DNA from: Aliiglaciecola lipolytica E3 | Lineage (GTDB): Bacteria; Pseudomonadota; Gammaproteobacteria; Enterobacterales; Alteromonadaceae | Assembly: GCF_000314975.1 (NCBI RefSeq) | Contig: NZ_BAEN01000002.1 | Coordinates: forward strand, 1 to 58,104 | Direction of reading: 5' to 3' | Length of the DNA stretch: 58,104 nt | The notes under the pieces: model-generated | What the model saw: the letters and a program-made list of their open reading frames with translations, nothing else | What the model was told of the DNA's origin: nothing | Database searches by the model: none | Part shown: positions 11,864-20,322 of the stretch, piece after piece | Position numbering within the stretch: the stretch's first letter is position 1 | How the letters are laid out: each line of letters begins with the position of its first letter | Made by a program: the position numbers and the translations under genes

Positions 11864-13773
11864 CAGGCGCTTTGCAGATTGTTACTATGATCTTTACGTA
11901 ACAGTCCCTGTTTTTTCAAATGCACTAACAACAACGAAATAGCAGCAGGCGTAATACCTGAAATTCGCGTGGCTTTTCCTATCGTTTCAGGACGGGTTTC
12001 GGTTAATTTCGCAACCACTTCATTTGATAAACCAGAAATGGTGCTGTAATCGAAATCCATGGGCAGAAGGGTATTTTCATGCCGTAAACTTTTTGCGATT
12101 TCATCTTTTTGACGTTCAATATACCCAGCATACTTGATTTGAATTTCTACTTGTTCCGCTGCTTGTGGATTGACAAGTGCAGGGCCAAGACCTTCAATTT
12201 TCATAAGTTTCTGATATGTCATTTCAGGACGACGAATAAGGTCTTCCAACGAATGTTCGCGGCTTACCGGATTTTTAAGCAGCGGATTTAGCGTCTCCAC
12301 TGCCGGATGATTTGGGTGGATCCAAGTGCTTTTAAGACGTTGTTTTTCTTGCTCGATCGCTTCCATTTTTTGATTAAAAGCAGCCCAGCGATCATCGTCT
12401 ACCAAGCCAATTTCACGGCCTTTTGCAGTTAATCGAACATCTGCATTGTCTTCACGCAATAGCAATCTGTATTCAGCACGGCTGGTAAACATTCGGTAAG
12501 GTTCTTTCGTTCCCATAGTGGCTAAATCATCAATTAATACGCCAGCATAAGCTTCATCACGACGTAAAATTAATGAATCTTTTTCTTGAACCTGCAGCGC
12601 CGCGTTGGCTCCTGCAAGAAGTCCTTGTGCACCAGCTTCTTCATAGCCTGTTGTACCGTTAATTTGACCGGCAAAAAACAGACCCTGTATAAATTTGGTT
12701 TCCAATGATTGTTTCAAATCTCTGGGATCAAAGAAATCGTACTCAATGGCATAGCCTGGACGAATAATATGTGCGTTTTCAAATCCCTTAATTGATCGAA
12801 CCAGATCAAACTGCACATCAAACGGTAAGCTAGTTGAGATCCCATTTGGATAAATCTCAATACTATTTAAGCCTTCCGGTTCAACGAAGATTTGATGGGA
12901 GTTTTTATCCGCAAAACGATTAATTTTGTCTTCAATGGAAGGACAATATCTTGGTCCTATTCCCTCAATGACCCCGGTATACATGGGGGAACGATCTAAA
13001 CCTGATCGGATGATATCATGGGTTTTTTCATTGGTATGAGTGATATAACACGAGATTTGACGTGGATGATCTTCCACTTTGCCCATAAACGAAACGACCG
13101 GCAATGGTGTATCACCTGGCTGTTCCTGCATCGCATCATAGTTCAATGTGCGCGAATCTAGTCGTGCAGGTGTGCCTGTTTTTAAGCGATCAACTCTAAA
13201 TGGCAGTGCACGTAGACGTTCTGCTAAGGCGATCGAAGGTGGATCGCCAGCTCTACCGCCTTTGTAATTTTGTAATCCAATATGAATGGTGCCACCCAAA
13301 AATGTACCTACAGTGAGAACAACTGTTTTGGCTTTAAATTTAAGTCCCATTTGGGTAACCACACCAGTGACTCGGTCGTTTTCAACAATTAAATCATCAC
13401 AAGATTGTTGGAAGATTGTAAGGTTTTCTTGGTGTTCCAAAATAGAGCGAATAGCTAAACGATATAACGAACGATCTGCTTGAGCGCGAGTGGCTCTAAC
13501 TGCAGGTCCTTTACTGGAATTTAAAGTACGAAATTGAATACCGGCTTTATCGGTAGCCAATGCCATAGCTCCACCTAGCGCATCGATTTCTTTAACTAAG
13601 TGACCTTTACCAATCCCACCAATCGCAGGATTACATGACATTTGACCTAATGTTTCAATATTGTGGGTGAGCAAAAGAGTTTTTACACCCATACGCGCAG
13701 CAGCAAGAGCAGCTTCAGTGCCTGCATGGCCTCCACCGACCACAATCACATCAAAATCTTGTTGGTAAAACAT
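11863..13773 (-). CDS. mnmG: tRNA uridine-34 carboxymethylaminomethyl synthase subunit MnmG
   Basis: MnmG is the FAD-binding partner of MnmE in forming cmnm5U at the wobble position of several tRNAs. The 636-residue protein has the FAD dinucleotide motif GGGHAGTE (13-20), the conserved [14 protein letters not shown] (46-59), and the helical C-terminal domain that binds MnmE and tRNA. MnmE is encoded about 8 kb away on the other side of oriC. The gene is transcribed away from oriC, as in most gammaproteobacteria. Confidence 0.98.
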   Translation of the reverse strand: MFYQQDFDVIVVGGGHAGTEAALAAARMGVKTLLLTHNIETLGQMSCNPAIGGIGKGHLVKEIDALGGAMALATDKAGIQFRTLNSSKGPAVRATRAQADRSLYRLAIRSILEHQENLTIFQQSCDDLIVENDRVTGVVTQMGLKFKAKTVVLTVGTFLGGTIHIGLQNYKGGRAGDPPSIALAERLRALPFRVDRLKTGTPARLDSRTLNYDAMQEQPGDTPLPVVSFMGKVEDHPRQISCYITHTNEKTHDIIRSGLDRSPMYTGVIEGIGPRYCPSIEDKINRFADKNSHQIFVEPEGLNSIEIYPNGISTSLPFDVQFDLVRSIKGFENAHIIRPGYAIEYDFFDPRDLKQSLETKFIQGLFFAGQINGTTGYEEAGAQGLLAGANAALQVQEKDSLILRRDEAYAGVLIDDLATMGTKEPYRMFTSRAEYRLLLREDNADVRLTAKGREIGLVDDDRWAAFNQKMEAIEQEKQRLKSTWIHPNHPAVETLNPLLKNPVSREHSLEDLIRRPEMTYQKLMKIEGLGPALVNPQAAEQVEIQIKYAGYIERQKDEIAKSLRHENTLLPMDFDYSTISGLSNEVVAKLTETRPETIGKATRISGITPAAISLLLVHLKKQGLLRKDHSNNLQSA

Positions 13774-13799
13774 AAGTGCCTCGAAGTTTGCGTATATTT

Positions 13800-14215
13800 C
13801 AAATTACAGCATAGATCAGTAAATTGATCGCCGTTTGAAAATGGGCGCGTATTTTATACTTATTTGATCAAAATGGAAATGCTTATAATTCGTTCAAAGG
13901 TAGAAAAATTAAGGTTTGTGTATTTATTTTAATATTGGATCTATGCCGATCTTTGGATCGTTAATCTTTATGATCTATTTAACTTGTTAGTTTATTTTTA
14001 TTATTATTAAGCAAGAAAAGATCTGTATATAAGCCATTTTTATTTATATAAATCAATTTGTTACAGACGATCAAAAGATGTGATCAAGAGTTGATCAAAT
14101 GCGTATAAGATGTGGATAAATAGCGATCTTATCCACAGGCGAGATCTTCTAATATTCTGTCCAGTTGATAACCTCAGGATATACAGCAGTTATACATAAA
14201 GTTATACACAAGCAA
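13800..14215. other. oriC: chromosomal replication origin oriC
   Basis: Fourteen GATC sites fall between 13810 and 14240, far above chance. Two perfect DnaA boxes face each other: TGTGGATAA (14111-14119) and TTATCCACA (14129-14137). TTATACACA (14202-14210) is a third consensus box and TTATACATA (14190-14198) has one mismatch. AATCAATTTGTTA (14051-14063) fits the IHF consensus WATCAANNNNTTR exactly. An AT-rich stretch at about 13980-14060 with GATCT-containing repeats is the likely unwinding element. Placement next to mnmG, in the arrangement AT-rich, IHF, DnaA boxes, parallels the E. coli origin. Dam/SeqA control is inferred from the GATC density. Confidence 0.93.
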
Positions 14216-14219
14216 AATT

Positions 14220-14690
14220 TGTATTATGGAACTGATCTTATCGACGTGTTTAAGCACTTTCTCGGGGCTAAAGTCCCCAATACAATGCAACGATGTAGCA
14301 TGGGATTTATCCCATGGGTATGTTCAATTATCCTCTCGGGACTAAAGTCCCCACTACAATGCAACGATGTAGCATGGGATTTATCCCATGGATGTGTTCA
14401 ATTACCCTCTCGGGACTAAAGTCCCCACTACAATGCAACGGTGTATCATGGGATTTATCCCATGGATGTGTTCAATTACCTTCTCGAGACAAAAGTCCCC
14501 ACTACAATGCAACGGTGTAGCATGGGATTTATCCCATGGATGTGTTCAATTATCCTCTCGGGGCTAAAGCCCCCACTACGATGCGACGGTGTAGCATGGG
14601 ATTTATCCCATGGATGTGTTCAATTACCTTCTCGAGACAAAAGTCCCCACTACAATGCAACTATGCAGCAAGGGATATATCCAATGGAAA
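14220..14690 (+). repeat. 74-bp tandem array of two-hairpin elements next to oriC
   Basis: Units begin at 14220, 14294, 14368, 14442, 14516, 14590 and 14664, an exact 74-bp period. Each consists of the 65-bp element (TGTAG to CTACA, two hairpins) plus a 9-bp spacer close to ATGCAACGG. The five central units are nearly identical. Unit 1 has lost its first hairpin and the last unit has lost its second half, so decay is at the array edges. The second hairpin varies as GGGGCTAAAGCCCC or GGGACTAAAGTCCC (compensated), or as GAGACAAAAGTCCC (uncompensated, the fourth and sixth units). Short frames seen across the array are translations of the repeat and not genes. Confidence 0.93.
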
Positions 14691-14775
14691 ATAAAAAATT
14701 GCTAAGTGGTACGACTATACGAATAAATGATTAATGTTTATACATAGTGAAAATTTGAATTCATAAACAATTGTC

Positions 14776-14791
14776 ACAGATACTAATCTGT
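14776..14791. promoter_or_regulatory. inverted repeat upstream of the HMG-CoA reductase gene
   Basis: ACAGAT-ACTA-ATCTGT is a perfect 6-bp inverted repeat 26 bp upstream of the start codon. It could be an operator or the top of a leader hairpin. No clear -35/-10 pair was assigned. Confidence 0.35.
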
Positions 14792-14817
14792 ATTGTTTAG
14801 CTCTGTGAATTCTAAAT

Positions 14818-15987
14818 ATGCCAAAAATACCACGCGACAAATCAAATGATTACAGCCTTGAAATGGCCAAAACCCGACGAGCGTTTTTGACTCAAAAAAC
14901 CGGTCAATCTTTACAACAGGTTGGTCATTTTTCTCTGCAACCGGAATCCTTGCCTGGAAATATTGAAAATTTTATTGGTGTAGCACAAGTACCAATTGGT
15001 TTAGCTGGTCCCATGTTGATTGACGGATTAGAAGCAAATGGTGAATTTTATGTTCCAATGGCAACAACCGAAGGTACGTTAGTTGCCAGTTATAATCGAG
15101 GTATGCGACTGACCAATGAAGCTGGTGGTATTAAAACCACTGTGATTGATGATGCGATGCAACGTGCTCCACTATTTTCTTTTTGTGATGCTCGGGCTGC
15201 GTTAGCATTTGGTCAATGGGTCACTGATAATTTCGAACAGATAAAAGCAAAAGCAGAAGAGACCACTTCAGTAGGTAAGTTGCGAGATATTGAACAGTAT
15301 GCCGTATCTAAAATACGTTGGTTACGTTTTAACTATACCTGTGGTGATGCTGCTGGTCAGAATATGGTAAGTAAAGCGACTCGTCATGCCTGCCAGTGGA
15401 TATTGGATCAGAAAATTGAAGGTCTTGACCATTTCGCATTATCTGCAAATTTAGATACTGATAAAAAACATTCGTTTGTTAATTCATTGCACACCAGAGG
15501 AAAACGCGTTGTTGCAGAGGTGGTTATCCCAGCAGCTCTTATGAAGTCAATTATGCACTGTACTCCAGAAGAGTTATATAAGCAGCGACAGTTTTCGAAT
15601 ATGGGTGCATTCATGGCTGGAAGTGTTAGTAATGGAGCACATTTTGCCAATGGCATAACTGCAGTATTTATTGCCTGTGGCCAGGATGTCGCTAATGTCG
15701 CTGAATCATCAGCCGGCTATTCATTTAGTGAAATAACTGCCGATGGCGATTATTATTTTTCAGTGACAATTCCGTCATTAGTTGTAGCAACCTACGGTGG
15801 TGGCACAGGTTTAGCAACGCAAAGAGAATGTTTAGAAACATTAGGTTGTTATGGTAAAGGGGGAGTGAATAAATTCGCAGAAATTGTTGCGGCAACAGTA
15901 TTGTGTGGGGAATTATCGCTTGGTGCAGCAGTTGTGGCTGATGAGTGGGTGTCTAGTCACGATCAATACGGACGTAATCGACCATAG
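14818..15987 (+). CDS. class I 3-hydroxy-3-methylglutaryl-CoA reductase
   Basis: The enzyme makes mevalonate from HMG-CoA with reduced pyridine nucleotide. The 389-residue soluble protein has ENFIGVAQVPIGLAGP (50-65) and all four catalytic residues of class I enzymes: E85 in MATTEGTLVAS, K216 in DTDKKHS, D290 in CGQDVAN and H381 in SSHDQYGRN. The NADP-binding-type GDAAGQNM is at 176-183. There is no membrane anchor, unlike eukaryotic forms. It stands alone, with no other mevalonate-pathway gene nearby, and is flanked on both sides by two-hairpin repeat clusters. That placement suggests insertion of an accessory gene beside oriC. The ribosome-binding site is weak. The family call is firm; the physiological role here is unknown. 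Confidence 0.92.
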   Translation: MPKIPRDKSNDYSLEMAKTRRAFLTQKTGQSLQQVGHFSLQPESLPGNIENFIGVAQVPIGLAGPMLIDGLEANGEFYVPMATTEGTLVASYNRGMRLTNEAGGIKTTVIDDAMQRAPLFSFCDARAALAFGQWVTDNFEQIKAKAEETTSVGKLRDIEQYAVSKIRWLRFNYTCGDAAGQNMVSKATRHACQWILDQKIEGLDHFALSANLDTDKKHSFVNSLHTRGKRVVAEVVIPAALMKSIMHCTPEELYKQRQFSNMGAFMAGSVSNGAHFANGITAVFIACGQDVANVAESSAGYSFSEITADGDYYFSVTIPSLVVATYGGGTGLATQRECLETLGCYGKGGVNKFAEIVAATVLCGELSLGAAVVADEWVSSHDQYGRNRP

Positions 15988-16012
15988 TATTTTAGGTAAT
16001 CGAATTTAACTA

Positions 16013-16143
16013 CATTGCATGGTTTTCATCCCATGGGCGTGTTTAAACAATCTTCTCGGGACTAAAGCCCCAACTACATGTAGCATGGAATTTATTCCAT
16101 GGAGATGTTCAACCATCCGCTCGGGGCTAAAGCCCCGACTACA
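16013..16143 (+). repeat. pair of 65-bp two-hairpin repeats (cluster 3)
   Basis: Two copies are directly abutted at about 16013-16078 and 16079-16143. The second copy keeps the termini TGTAG and CTACA but carries ATGGAATTTATTCCAT in the first hairpin, a compensated change from the usual GGGATTTATCCC. The first copy has a damaged first hairpin. They lie 26 bp after the HMG-CoA reductase stop codon, so the gene is bracketed by members of the same repeat family. Confidence 0.88.
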
Positions 16144-16241
16144 GTTTTTGTGTATTTCCCAAAATAAATTTTTAAGTCTTTTAAACCTTTTGTTTGCTTG
16201 TTGCGACTCAATTACCAAGCACAATCAAACACGAGAATCCT

Positions 16242-17030
16242 ATGCTAAAAATTAATCGTTCCAAAATACTAACGTTGCTATCCGCTATCGCCTTATTAGC
16301 CAGTTTTAATATATCTGCTAAAAACATTAACCAAACTATAGATGTTACAAGCGGTGGAGACTTATATCTTCGCACTGATGTAGGGCGCTTGATAATTGAT
16401 ACTCATAGTCGTGATCAGGTTATTCTTGAAGTAGAAATCAAAGGTGATGACGCAGATAAATTTGAAGTAACTCAAGACACAAGCGGCAATAAAGTAACTA
16501 TCTTAGGGAAAATGGAAAGCAATAAAAGATGGGGCTGGAATAGGGATATCAAAGCAGAGTTTAGATTAACGGTTCCGGAAGAGTTTAATTTGGAATTACA
16601 CACCTCAGGTGGGTCTATCGAAATTGAAGATTTGAAAGGTAATGTTGATGCGCATACATCGGGCGGTCATATTGATGTCGGTAATATTACCGGTGACGTT
16701 GAACTAAAAACGTCAGGCGGATCGATTGAAACTAAAGAAATTCATGGTGAACTCGATGCGCATACCTCAGGTGGCAGTATCCGCGTAACTATGACCAAAC
16801 AACCGAGCAAAGATGCAGAACTATCTACTTCAGGCGGTTCAATAACTGCCTATCTTCTCGATGATATTGAGATTGATATTGATGCCTCAACAAGCGGTGG
16901 CAGAGTACGCAGCGAATTTGACGTAGATGGAAAAATCAAAAAACAGTCTATTCGTGGGCAAATTAACGGCGGTGGACCAAGACTAGAATTACATACTAGT
17001 GGTGGCAGCGTTTCTATTAAAAAATTATAA
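16242..17030 (+). CDS. exported DUF4097-type beta-repeat protein
   Basis: The 262-residue protein has a signal peptide (about 1-26, hydrophobic core LTLLSAIALLASF, ending ISA). It then folds as repeated short beta strands marked by TSGGS/TSGGH at about 22-residue intervals, seven or so times between residues 115 and 258. Proteins of this DUF4097/DUF2807-like group form right-handed beta-helices in the periplasm or cell envelope; no activity is established. The ATG at 16242 is preferred over an upstream in-frame ATG at 16194 because only the shorter form begins with a clean signal peptide. It stands alone and ends before a strong terminator. Confidence 0.85.
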   Translation: MLKINRSKILTLLSAIALLASFNISAKNINQTIDVTSGGDLYLRTDVGRLIIDTHSRDQVILEVEIKGDDADKFEVTQDTSGNKVTILGKMESNKRWGWNRDIKAEFRLTVPEEFNLELHTSGGSIEIEDLKGNVDAHTSGGHIDVGNITGDVELKTSGGSIETKEIHGELDAHTSGGSIRVTMTKQPSKDAELSTSGGSITAYLLDDIEIDIDASTSGGRVRSEFDVDGKIKKQSIRGQINGGGPRLELHTSGGSVSIKKL

Positions 17031-17052
17031 ATTCCTTCTAAAAAATACAATT

Positions 17053-17078
17053 CCGGGGCTTAAACCCCGGTTTTTTTT
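17053..17078 (+). terminator. Rho-independent terminator after the DUF4097 gene
   Basis: CCGGGG-CTTAAA-CCCCGG is followed by eight T residues, 22 bp after the stop codon. Confidence 0.93.
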
Positions 17079-17220
17079 CAAAATTCTACCTATTTGTTCA
17101 AATATCCCATCCAATCTTTATCTCGCTACTAAAAACAAGTAAACCAGTTAGTTATTTTTTAATTAATAAGGACATAATTAGGTTTAGTCGCTAGCTCTGT
17201 AATCGCTAAAATAAGCCTTA

Positions 17221-17769
17221 GCGCAGGCTGATGGATCTATTAATGGTGGTCATGCATCTATTGCATACCCTGCAGCATTACTCGGAATTCATTATGTACA
17301 TGAGGTTATGGCAAATTCTTTAATTAGCGAATACCTTAAAAAGTTAGTTCAAGAAGAAATTATTCCGACCTTAGACACGGTGCCTGGCGTTGACTTCAAT
17401 CAATATTTTGATTTGATAGAATCGCGTTTTGCTAATCCAGAAGTACGAGATACAGTATCAAGATTAAGACAGGACGCGTCTAATCGTTTACCAAAATTTA
17501 TCTTGCCGATAATTCAAGCCAATCTTCAGCAAGGAAATGATTGTAAGGGGCTCGCATTAGTCATTGCACTATGGTGTCGTCTTTGTGCCGCTGGTGGCGA
17601 TCCCAATAGTGGTATTGTGATAGAAGATCAGCCATCTGCATTTTTGCAAATGAATGATATATTTGGGACACTTGGTGACAAAGAAGTGTTTGTTCAACAT
17701 TTTTTAAATTGGTTGAAAATGCTTTGGGACGAAGGTACTTCTAGCACTCTAAAACAGTATTTGTATTAA
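17221..17769 (+). pseudogene. 5'-truncated mannitol-dehydrogenase-family gene
   Basis: The frame encodes only the C-terminal domain of long-chain polyol dehydrogenases (mannitol/arabinitol/fructuronate type). It begins with NGGHASIAYPAALLGIHYVH, upstream of the first ATG at 17308, and continues with EEIIPTLDTVPGVD, RFANPEVRDTVSRLRQDAS and RLPKFILPII. Family members are about 450-500 residues with an N-terminal NAD-binding Rossmann domain. That whole half is missing here, and the frame is closed by a stop codon just upstream. Homology extending upstream of any start codon shows that this is a broken gene and not a short one. It is 7 bp from the HAD gene, the layout of a sugar-alcohol operon whose front part has been lost. 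Confidence 0.85.
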
Positions 17770-17776
17770 TTATTCA

Positions 17777-18505
17777 ATGGATGGCAATAGCATGGCGTTA
17801 CTGGATTCTTTACTCTCTCAAAATTCAATAGATTTAGTGATTTTTGATTGCGATGGAGTGTTGATAGATAGTGAAGTATTGAGTAAGCGGGTGTTGTTGT
17901 CCATGCTCGAGGATTTGGGAGTAAATATCACGGATGAATACTTTGATAATTACTTTCTAGGGCAAAATTATAAATCTGTTAAAGCCAAGGTTTTCGCAGA
18001 TTATTCAGTGGCTTTATCTGATCAGTTTCGACAAGATTATTTAGACGCACTTTTACAGGTATTTGCAAAAGAATTAACTACTACAACAGATTTAAAGAAG
18101 ATGTTAGCTCAACTGCAAACGCCTTGTTGTGTAGCTACTAGTAGTAGTCCACAAAGGGTTAAGTTTGCATTGCAAACCATAGGATTAACAGATTATTTTG
18201 GTGATCGCGTTTTCACTTCAACGGAAGTAAAAAATGGCAAACCAGCTCCTGATTTGTTCTTGCATGCCGCAGCGAAATTCAATGTTAAGCCTCAAAACTG
18301 CTTAGTTATTGAAGATTCTCAGGCTGGTATTCAGGGTGGGTTAGCAGCCAAGATGCAAGTCATCAAATACGCAGGTGCAAGTCATTTAAAGGACAAAGGC
18401 ATATCGCAATTGGATGTTGCGAATAATATAAAAACCATTTTCGATTGGCAGCAGTTATTCGAACTGGTTCCTTCTTTAAATTCAGCTGAACAGGTCACGA
18501 GGTAA
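17777..18505 (+). CDS. HAD-superfamily phosphatase, sugar-phosphate type
   Basis: The 242-residue protein is a subfamily IA HAD hydrolase: nucleophile D24 and acid D26 in FDCDGVLIDSE, a helical cap at about 36-100, the threonine/serine motif ATSSSP (about 119-124), the lysine motif KNGKPAPDLF, and the acidic EDSQAG. Its closest functional relatives are beta-phosphoglucomutase-like and sugar-phosphate phosphatases. The substrate cannot be read from sequence, but the polyol operon context suggests a hexitol or pentitol phosphate. A second ATG at 17792 is a possible alternative start. It precedes the regulator by 2 bp. Confidence 0.88.
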   Translation: MDGNSMALLDSLLSQNSIDLVIFDCDGVLIDSEVLSKRVLLSMLEDLGVNITDEYFDNYFLGQNYKSVKAKVFADYSVALSDQFRQDYLDALLQVFAKELTTTTDLKKMLAQLQTPCCVATSSSPQRVKFALQTIGLTDYFGDRVFTSTEVKNGKPAPDLFLHAAAKFNVKPQNCLVIEDSQAGIQGGLAAKMQVIKYAGASHLKDKGISQLDVANNIKTIFDWQQLFELVPSLNSAEQVTR

Positions 18506-18507
18506 CA

Positions 18508-19461
18508 ATGGTTAAATTAACAAATGCTGAAATGCGAAAATTGGATGAGGCTGCCAGAGCTGGATGGTTATATTATGTTGCCGGGAATACGCAGGATGAA
18601 ATCGCTAAAAAGCTGAATGTATCAAGACAATCTGCTCAGCGTATGGTGGCATTGTCGGTTAGTAAAGGACTGATTAAAGTTAGATTAGACCATCCAATTG
18701 CGAAATGTATGGATCTTAGCGTTAAACTCAAAGATCGATTTGGACTACATTCTTGTGAAGTTGTACCAAGTGATAAAGCTGAATCCACCTTAGGACTAGC
18801 ACAAGCCGGTGCAAATGAAATAGAACGGCATCTTAAATACAGTGAACCTAAAGTGTTAGCCATTGGCACTGGACGCGTTCTGCGCGCTTGTGTAGACGAG
18901 TTATCATCAATGGATTGTGAGCAACACAAAATTGTTGCCTTACTGGGCAATATGGCACTCGATGGCTCAGCATCTGCTTACGATGTAGTCGTGAGAATGG
19001 CGGAGCATATTAAAGCCAAACACTATCCAATGCCGTTACCCGTTTTACCGCGTAGTAAAGAGGAAAAAGAACAGCTGCAATCCCAATACAATATTGCCTG
19101 TAATTTAAACTTAGCTGCTAATGCCGATGTGACCTTCGTTGGCGTGGGTAACCTAGGGGTTAATTCACCTCTATTGTTAGATGGTTTTATCACAAAAGAA
19201 GAATCTGAAGAGCTACAACAAAAAGGTGCAGTTGGCGAAATTATCAGTTGGGTATTTGACCGCAACGGTAAGTTATTAGACTGTGCTGTAAACGACAGAG
19301 TCGCGAGTACACCATTAGCAGTAGATTCTGACAAACCAGTTATCGCCATTGCCGCAGGTCAAGATAAGGTTGATGCGATACTAGGTGCGCTTAGGTCAAA
19401 GATGATTAATGGCCTAATTACCAATGAATTCACAGCAGAGAAATTACTCAGTTTAGATTGA
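18508..19461 (+). CDS. SorC/DeoR-type sugar-binding transcriptional regulator
   Basis: The 317-residue protein has an N-terminal helix-turn-helix (about 27-55, NTQDEIAKKLNVSRQSAQRM) and a C-terminal phospho-sugar-sensing domain similar to the SorC family (AIGTGRVLRACVDEL, VTFVGVGNLG, GAVGEIISWVFD, AIAAGQDKVDAI). It normally controls an adjacent sugar or polyol operon in response to a phosphorylated intermediate. Here its upstream genes are truncated, so its own targets may be gone or elsewhere. It converges on the DnaC-like gene with only 7 bp between the stop codons and no terminator visible between them. Confidence 0.88.
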   Translation: MVKLTNAEMRKLDEAARAGWLYYVAGNTQDEIAKKLNVSRQSAQRMVALSVSKGLIKVRLDHPIAKCMDLSVKLKDRFGLHSCEVVPSDKAESTLGLAQAGANEIERHLKYSEPKVLAIGTGRVLRACVDELSSMDCEQHKIVALLGNMALDGSASAYDVVVRMAEHIKAKHYPMPLPVLPRSKEEKEQLQSQYNIACNLNLAANADVTFVGVGNLGVNSPLLLDGFITKEESEELQQKGAVGEIISWVFDRNGKLLDCAVNDRVASTPLAVDSDKPVIAIAAGQDKVDAILGALRSKMINGLITNEFTAEKLLSLD

Positions 19462-19468
19462 TAACTGT

Positions 19469-20287
19469 TTATTTCACCTGATTAGGCTGATAACCGCTAC
19501 TTACATTCATAGCCTCGGGTGCCTGAGGAACTATCTCTTTGCGTCGGCTAGGGCCTGAAAATTTAACTTTGTAAGTATCGTATTCTTTAATTGATTCGAA
19601 ACAATATTTACCTAACGCATTTTCTAGCTCAGCTAAGTTATGATTCGTGATCATGATGCAGTTTTTGTTATTAACCAAACGCTGGCGCAGTAAATTCCCT
19701 AACCAACTCTGGGTGTTCTTTTTGAGCATACTTTCATTCACACACACTTCATCAAGAATTAAAAGATCAACATCTAATAACTCTTTTTGAATTTCTCTAA
19801 ACTGTTCAGCAACATTATCGGTAGCATTGTAGTCATAAGAAAAGAAGCGCATTTCTAATAAACTAGATAATTGACGATATAAAACAGAAATTTCATATTG
19901 GTCAATTAATTGATGGGCAATCGCACCAGCAATATGGGACTTTCCACGACCATAGTCACCGTAAAAAATCATCATATGTGAACCGCTTGAACGCCAACTA
20001 GGATCGTCATGGGCAGCAATAAAAGACTGCGCGATACTTACCGCTTCAATAACATCATCGCTATCTTCAACAAGGGTTTGAAAGGTCCATTTTGGATTTA
20101 AGTCAGAACGCCCGTGAATTTCCTGAATACGCCTTAGTTTCGATTCTTGTTGTAACTTCTTAACGTCTTCGTTGGCTAAGCGCTCGTATTGTGCTCGTGT
20201 TTCTTTGTAGTCAGTATAGGTGTCAGGCACATTAGATTTGCCCAATGCTTTCGCGAGTTGATCTATTTTTTGCTTAATACTGTCCAC
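19469..20287 (-). CDS. DnaC-like replicative helicase loader ATPase
   Basis: The 272-residue AAA+ protein has Walker A GDYGRGKS (110-117), Walker B DLLILDE (174-180) and sensor 1 IMITNHN (211-217), the arrangement of DnaC/DnaI/IstB-type ATPases. The N-terminal 60 residues are charged and helical, where DnaC contacts the helicase. The tail after about 245 is short and Pro-rich. An IstB role is unlikely, since no IstA transposase is present and the gene instead follows a DnaT-like gene. Location about 5 kb from oriC in the mioC-mnmE cluster points to helicase loading or replication restart. Function is inferred from the fold and neighbourhood. Confidence 0.82.
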   Translation of the reverse strand: MDSIKQKIDQLAKALGKSNVPDTYTDYKETRAQYERLANEDVKKLQQESKLRRIQEIHGRSDLNPKWTFQTLVEDSDDVIEAVSIAQSFIAAHDDPSWRSSGSHMMIFYGDYGRGKSHIAGAIAHQLIDQYEISVLYRQLSSLLEMRFFSYDYNATDNVAEQFREIQKELLDVDLLILDEVCVNESMLKKNTQSWLGNLLRQRLVNNKNCIMITNHNLAELENALGKYCFESIKEYDTYKVKFSGPSRRKEIVPQAPEAMNVSSGYQPNQVK

Positions 20288-20322
20288 GTTTTTTGCTCTA
20301 CTATGATTGTTTTTTTACTGTG

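Noticed and set aside
14220-14690. CRISPR array
   Set aside because: Spacers are only 9 bp and nearly identical, the repeats are 65 bp with two hairpins, and no cas gene is nearby.
14165-14734. Overlapping small open frames across the hairpin array (repeating a GCVQLPSRD-like motif)
   Set aside because: They are translations of the 74-bp DNA repeat, have no ribosome-binding sites, and are present in three frames at once.
16194-16241. N-terminal extension of the DUF4097 protein
   Set aside because: The added 16 residues are polar and would place the signal peptide internally.
19469-20287. IstB-type transposition helper
   Set aside because: No IstA gene or IS ends are nearby, and the gene is linked to a DnaT-like gene in a conserved core operon.
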